From Roseibium sp. (lineage in GTDB: Bacteria > Pseudomonadota > Alphaproteobacteria > Rhizobiales > Stappiaceae), in NCBI GenBank assembly GCA_017643925.1, contig JAEPML010000020.1, positions 1 to 64,000 on the forward strand: DNA of 64,000 nt, in the 5' to 3' direction. Every line of letters begins with the position of its first letter. The stretch's first letter is position 1. This document shows positions 60,464-64,000 of this stretch, piece by piece. The notes beneath the pieces are model-generated. The model was not told the origin of the DNA, searched no databases, and saw only the letters and a program-made list of their open reading frames with translations. The position numbers and the translations under genes were made by a program.

Positions 60464-61381
60464 ATGGCGTATCTGGAGAACATTCGCACCTTCCTGCGCG
60501 TTTATGAACTGGGAAACATGTCCGCTGCGGCCCGGGATCTGAGGATATCCTCAGCTGTTGCATCCTCGCGCATTTCACAGCTGGAAGAACACCTGAATGT
60601 GCGCCTATTCCAGCGCACCACGCGCGCGCTCAGCCCGACCGAACACGGCAATCTTTTCTATCACGGTGCGACGAAGATCATCGAGGCAGTGGAAGAGGCG
60701 GAAGCGGAGATCAGCAATGTCACCCTGTCTCCGAGGGGAACGCTCTTCGTGGCCGCGCCAATCGGCATGGGTCAGCGACTTTTGGCGCCCGCCATTCCGC
60801 AATTCAAGGACGCCAATCCGCTGATCGACATCCGCTTGCGCCTCTCGGACCGGAAGGTCGATCTGACCGGCGAGGGACTGGATGCCGCGTTTTTCCTGGG
60901 GCTGCCGGAAGACTCAAACCTGAAGATGCGCAAGATCGCCGATTGCAGCAGGATCCTGTGTGCATCGCCGGACTATATTGCGCGCAAGGGCAATCCGGCG
61001 AGCAGTGAAGAGCTGTCCTCCGGCAAGCATGACTGTCTCAACATGCGTTATCCCGGGGCGCCGGAATTTCAGTGGCCGTTGCAGACGGAAAGTGGGGTGA
61101 AGCGGGTTGCGGTGACCGGGCCGTTTGAATCCGATCACGGCGACGTTCTGACCGGATGGGCACTTGAGGGTCACGGAATCATTCTGAAACCGGCCTTTGA
61201 GGTTGCCGATTATCTCGCATCCGGCCAGCTGGTACCGGTTCTTGAAAACGAACCGCCCATTCCGATCCAGATGGCCTGTCTTTACACGCACCGGCGCCGG
61301 CAGGACCCGAAAGTGCGGCTCTTCATTGATTTCATGGTTGCGCATATCCAGTCAGCGCTTGCAGCCATGCCTGCACGGTAA
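60464..61381 (+). CDS. LysR-family regulator divergent from puuD
   Basis: 305 residues. HTH NMSAAARDLRISSAVASSRISQLEEHLN, effector domain with LSDRKVDLTGEGLDAAFFLG. It is a paralogue of the regulator at 57854, so the two purine transcripts (xdh and puuD) each have their own copy. Confidence 0.88.
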   Translation: MAYLENIRTFLRVYELGNMSAAARDLRISSAVASSRISQLEEHLNVRLFQRTTRALSPTEHGNLFYHGATKIIEAVEEAEAEISNVTLSPRGTLFVAAPIGMGQRLLAPAIPQFKDANPLIDIRLRLSDRKVDLTGEGLDAAFFLGLPEDSNLKMRKIADCSRILCASPDYIARKGNPASSEELSSGKHDCLNMRYPGAPEFQWPLQTESGVKRVAVTGPFESDHGDVLTGWALEGHGIILKPAFEVADYLASGQLVPVLENEPPIPIQMACLYTHRRRQDPKVRLFIDFMVAHIQSALAAMPAR

Positions 61382-61544
61382 ATCTGAAGGCCTTCAGGCC
61401 AACGCAAGCGTTGGTCAATCACCTCGCCGAACGCTGGGTGTGTCATCACAAGTTGATCGTTGCCGAAAAACGCTGTTAAGCTCTTGATGCAGCTGAAAGA
61501 ACGATACAACCGAACAATTGTCCGACGTCGGGATTTGAACACCA

Positions 61545-62885
61545 ATGCCCGCTGAGTCGATTTTTGCCGAAGTGATATCCTGGGCCACGATTGCGCTCAG
61601 CTACCTGACTGCGCCCTGGTTTGCGTATCAGATCGCGATCATTGCCGTGCTTTTTGCACTGGCCAAAGCTCTGAGCCTCAAGATTGAGCCAAGGCTGGAG
61701 GCACGGGCGCGGGAAATCCGGGGGCATCCCAGTCTGCTGCGCGTGGTGATCGCTCTGTTGCGGCGGGTCGAATGGATCCTGTTCAGCCTGTTTCTGTTCA
61801 TCATGCTTACGATAATGCGCAGTGTCACCTGGCCAAGCCGCAGCCACTTCATTTCCGTTGCTCTTTCCCTGTCGCTTGCCTGGCTGTTCGTTTCGGTGTT
61901 TTCCCGGGTGATCCGCAATCGCCTGCTCGCCAAGACGGTGAGCTGGCTCGCCTGGATCTATGTGGCGCTGGTCATTCTGGTTTTTGATGACGAAGCCGGA
62001 ACATTTCTGGATGAGCTGGCGCTGCCAATCGGTGAATTGCGCTTCTCGGTGCTGCTTGTCCTGAAAGCTGCCCTGCTCCTGATCGCCACCGTTTGGATCG
62101 CGGTGGCCCTCGGCCGGTATTTTGAAGAACAGGTTCAAAAGTCGGATGAGCTGACCCCCTCGATCCGCGTTCTGGTCGGCAAGGTCGCCAAGTTTGGTCT
62201 TATCCTGATTGCGGCGACCGTGGCGCTTTCCTCTGTCGGTATCGATCTATCCGCGTTTGCGGTTTTTTCGGGTGCCGTCGGTCTTGGCCTCGGCTTTGGC
62301 CTGCAGAAAGTCATCTCGAACTTCATTTCCGGAATTATCATTCTGCTCGACAAATCCATCAAACCGGGTGACACGATCTCGCTGGAGGGAACCTTTGGGT
62401 GGATTCGGGAACTCAGGGCGCGGTTCGTGTCCGTGGTCACCCGTGATGGGCGTGAGTATCTGATTCCGAACGAGGATTTCATCACTCATCGGGTCATCAA
62501 CTGGTCCTTCAGCGATGATCTCGTTCGTCTCGACGTCAAATTTGGTGTCTCCTACGACGCCGATCCGCATGAGGTCAGCCGCCTGGCGATTGCTGCGGCG
62601 ATGACTGTTGGTCGCGTCGAAGTCACCCGTCGCCCGGTTTGCTGGCTGACCGGGTTCGGCGACAGTTCGCTCGACTTCGTGCTGCGGTTCTGGATACGCG
62701 ACCCTCAACAGGGCCTGACCAACATTCGGGGCAAGGTGTTGCTGGCGCTCTGGGACAGTTTCAAGGAAAACAACATCAACATCCCTTATCCGCATCGCGA
62801 GATCATCGTGAAGAAGGATCCCGCCGGTGGGCAAGAGGCAGGAATCGTTGCAGCGACTTCCTTGAAATCTCCGGATCGCGACTAG
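61545..62885 (+). CDS. Mechanosensitive channel, MscS family
   Basis: 446 residues. Several N-terminal membrane helices (about 10-30, 80-105, 118-160, 170-195), then the MscS pore helix VFSGAVGLGLGFGLQKVISNFISG, with its Gly/Ala packing, and the beta domain KPGDTISLEGTFGWIRELRARFV...REYLIPNEDFIT. It opens under membrane tension to release solutes after osmotic downshock. No operon partner is evident. Confidence 0.9.
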   Translation: MPAESIFAEVISWATIALSYLTAPWFAYQIAIIAVLFALAKALSLKIEPRLEARAREIRGHPSLLRVVIALLRRVEWILFSLFLFIMLTIMRSVTWPSRSHFISVALSLSLAWLFVSVFSRVIRNRLLAKTVSWLAWIYVALVILVFDDEAGTFLDELALPIGELRFSVLLVLKAALLLIATVWIAVALGRYFEEQVQKSDELTPSIRVLVGKVAKFGLILIAATVALSSVGIDLSAFAVFSGAVGLGLGFGLQKVISNFISGIIILLDKSIKPGDTISLEGTFGWIRELRARFVSVVTRDGREYLIPNEDFITHRVINWSFSDDLVRLDVKFGVSYDADPHEVSRLAIAAAMTVGRVEVTRRPVCWLTGFGDSSLDFVLRFWIRDPQQGLTNIRGKVLLALWDSFKENNINIPYPHREIIVKKDPAGGQEAGIVAATSLKSPDRD

Positions 62886-62924
62886 ATCGAACGCAGGAAA
62901 CCCGGTGCGCCTATTCCTCTTGCT

Positions 62925-63092
62925 TCAACTTCCCCGATATGTCGAGAAGCTGTACGGCGAAACCAGCAGTGGCACGTGATAATAGGCCCCAACGTGGAAG
63001 ACCAGTTCATATGTGCCGGTCCTGAAGGCGCTTTCGGGCAGGATCGGGCTGTCGGTCCGGCCGTCGCTATTGGTCGTCAGGTATTCGGCCAT
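62925..63092 (-). pseudogene. 5-hydroxyisourate hydrolase (HiuH) remnant
   Basis: The minus strand encodes about 55 residues of the C-terminal part of a transthyretin-like 5-hydroxyisourate hydrolase: TTNSDGRTDSPILPES, FRTGTYELVFHVG, then YHVPLLVSPYSFSTYRGS with the conserved YRGS end. About 30 residues that normally lie between the FHVG and YHVPLL segments are missing, and the N-terminal half is absent (an in-frame stop lies upstream at about 63134). HiuH acts on the PuuD product, so a purine gene once stood here. Classified as a decayed copy; a functional protein of this size is unlikely. Confidence 0.82.
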
Positions 63093-63119
63093 GCAGATCA
63101 GATAAATTTTGCGATCACA

Positions 63120-63352
63120 GGCCTTGGTCTTTTTCTATTGCTGACACTCGGTTGATTGAAGAGTTAACCACGTCTTTTAAGTAGAAAATAGATTTCATTC
63201 TAAGCAAGGTTGAATTATTTGAATTTATTCAAGAAAAAAAGTTTATTGATAAAAGTACTAATGTTTATAAATTTTTTTATTTATAAATATTAAACATATT
63301 TGCTCAATTGTTAGATTCTAACGCTACGTGAATTTGATGTTGAGGTGCTGAT
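63120..63352. other. AT-rich intergenic segment before the CHASE3 gene
   Basis: About 230 bases, strikingly AT-rich at 63165-63305 against the GC-rich surroundings. It has long A and T runs but no gene. It probably contains the promoter of the sensor gene. Confidence 0.5.
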
Positions 63353-64000
63353 ATGCGGCTGCAGGATGTTGGGACTCAAAGAAAGGTGCTTATTGGATTT
63401 GCCATTCCGATTCTCTTGTTGGCAACACTAAGTGCTACCGTCTACTGGTCAGTCAGTCGCATTGTAGAGACGAACCGATGGGTTCAGCATACACACACTG
63501 TTCTGGCGGATGCTTCGGGTATTGTCGGCTCCGCGCTCGATATGGAAACCGGCATGAGGGGATACCTCTTGGCCGGAAAAGAAGGGTTCCTCGAGCCTTA
63601 CAAGCAGGGTGAGGAAAAGACCTACTCGGCGATCGGTGAATTGAAGCAAACCGTCAGCGACAACCCGGGTCAGGTCGAGCGGTTGCAGCAAATAGAAGCC
63701 ATTCTAAAGGAGTGGCAGGCGGATGTGACGGAGCCTACAATTCAGCTGCGCAGGGACATCGGTGATGCCAAGACCATGAATGATATGGCCAAACTGGTGG
63801 CCGAAGCTCGCGGGAAGAAATACTTTGATGCTTTCCGCACACAACTTGCCACGTTCTCTGAACGCGAAGTCAAGTTGCTTAAAGAGCGGCGACAAGCATT
63901 TATCTCAGCAAAGGACCGGGTACAGGCTGCAAAATCTGAACTGATTTCGGCAATGGAGTGGGTGGACCATACGCACAAAGTCTTGTCTGCCAGCGCCCAT
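63353..64000 (+). CDS. CHASE3-domain membrane sensor, N-terminal part (methyl-accepting chemotaxis protein or histidine kinase)
   Basis: 216 codons without a stop up to the window end; GAGG lies 8 bases before the ATG. The first membrane helix is VLIGFAIPILLLATLSATVYWSV (about 12-34). The periplasmic CHASE3 domain follows, with NRWVQHTHTVLADASGIVGSALDMETGMRGYLL. Near the end a second similar start appears (MEWVDHTHKVLSASAH), so the protein seems to carry tandem CHASE3 domains. The output domain lies outside the window. Confidence 0.8.
   Translation, partial: MRLQDVGTQRKVLIGFAIPILLLATLSATVYWSVSRIVETNRWVQHTHTVLADASGIVGSALDMETGMRGYLLAGKEGFLEPYKQGEEKTYSAIGELKQTVSDNPGQVERLQQIEAILKEWQADVTEPTIQLRRDIGDAKTMNDMAKLVAEARGKKYFDAFRTQLATFSEREVKLLKERRQAFISAKDRVQAAKSELISAMEWVDHTHKVLSASAH

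Overview
The window reads as chromosomal DNA of a marine-type alphaproteobacterium (Stappiaceae/Labrenzia-Roseibium-like or a roseobacter relative; this is inferred from gene content). It has moderately high G+C, an rrn operon ending in tRNA-fMet, many LysR and TTT/ABC uptake modules, quinone-dependent sulfite dehydrogenase SoeABC next to taurine genes, and a PuuD-type urate oxidase. I see no prophage, CRISPR array or insertion sequence.

Layout. 1-783: end of 23S rRNA, 5S rRNA and tRNA-fMet. 1002-11880: a peptide/opine-type ABC importer, a LysR regulator and a divergent lysine-catabolic trio (lysine 6-dehydrogenase-like, aminotransferase, aminoadipate-semialdehyde dehydrogenase). 12053-20015: a seven-gene minus-strand operon (TctC-TctB-TctA transporter, atypical SDR, thiamine-diphosphate enzyme, NIPSNAP, glutathione transferase) with a divergent LysR. 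20041-22792: cuyR-cuyZ-cuyA, for L-cysteate desulfonation and sulfite export. 22826-28190: metal homeostasis. Here hisI2-folE diverges from an NTF2-like gene, two COG0523 metallochaperone GTPases and a small protein, with a Zur-like box on each side. An SmtB-type repressor and a duplicated His-rich protein follow.

28330-49907: a taurine/sulfonate island. It holds tauABC (minus), divergent tauR, an XRE-cupin regulator, a DMGDH-like flavoprotein, an MttB-family methyltransferase, a second DMGDH-like flavoprotein (minus), then tpa-xsc-ackA-soeABC. Together they can import taurine, transaminate it to sulfoacetaldehyde, cleave that to acetyl phosphate plus sulfite, make ATP with AckA and oxidise sulfite to sulfate. 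The three demethylation-type enzymes inside the island suggest that N-methylated taurines are also fed in; this is the main new hypothesis. Candidate TauR direct repeats precede both halves of the island.

49908-61381: purine catabolism (guaD, NCS2 permease, xdhC, xdhB, xdhA, puuD) with two paralogous LysR regulators. 61545-64000: an MscS channel, a decayed 5-hydroxyisourate hydrolase remnant, an AT-rich stretch and the start of a CHASE3-domain sensor cut by the window end.
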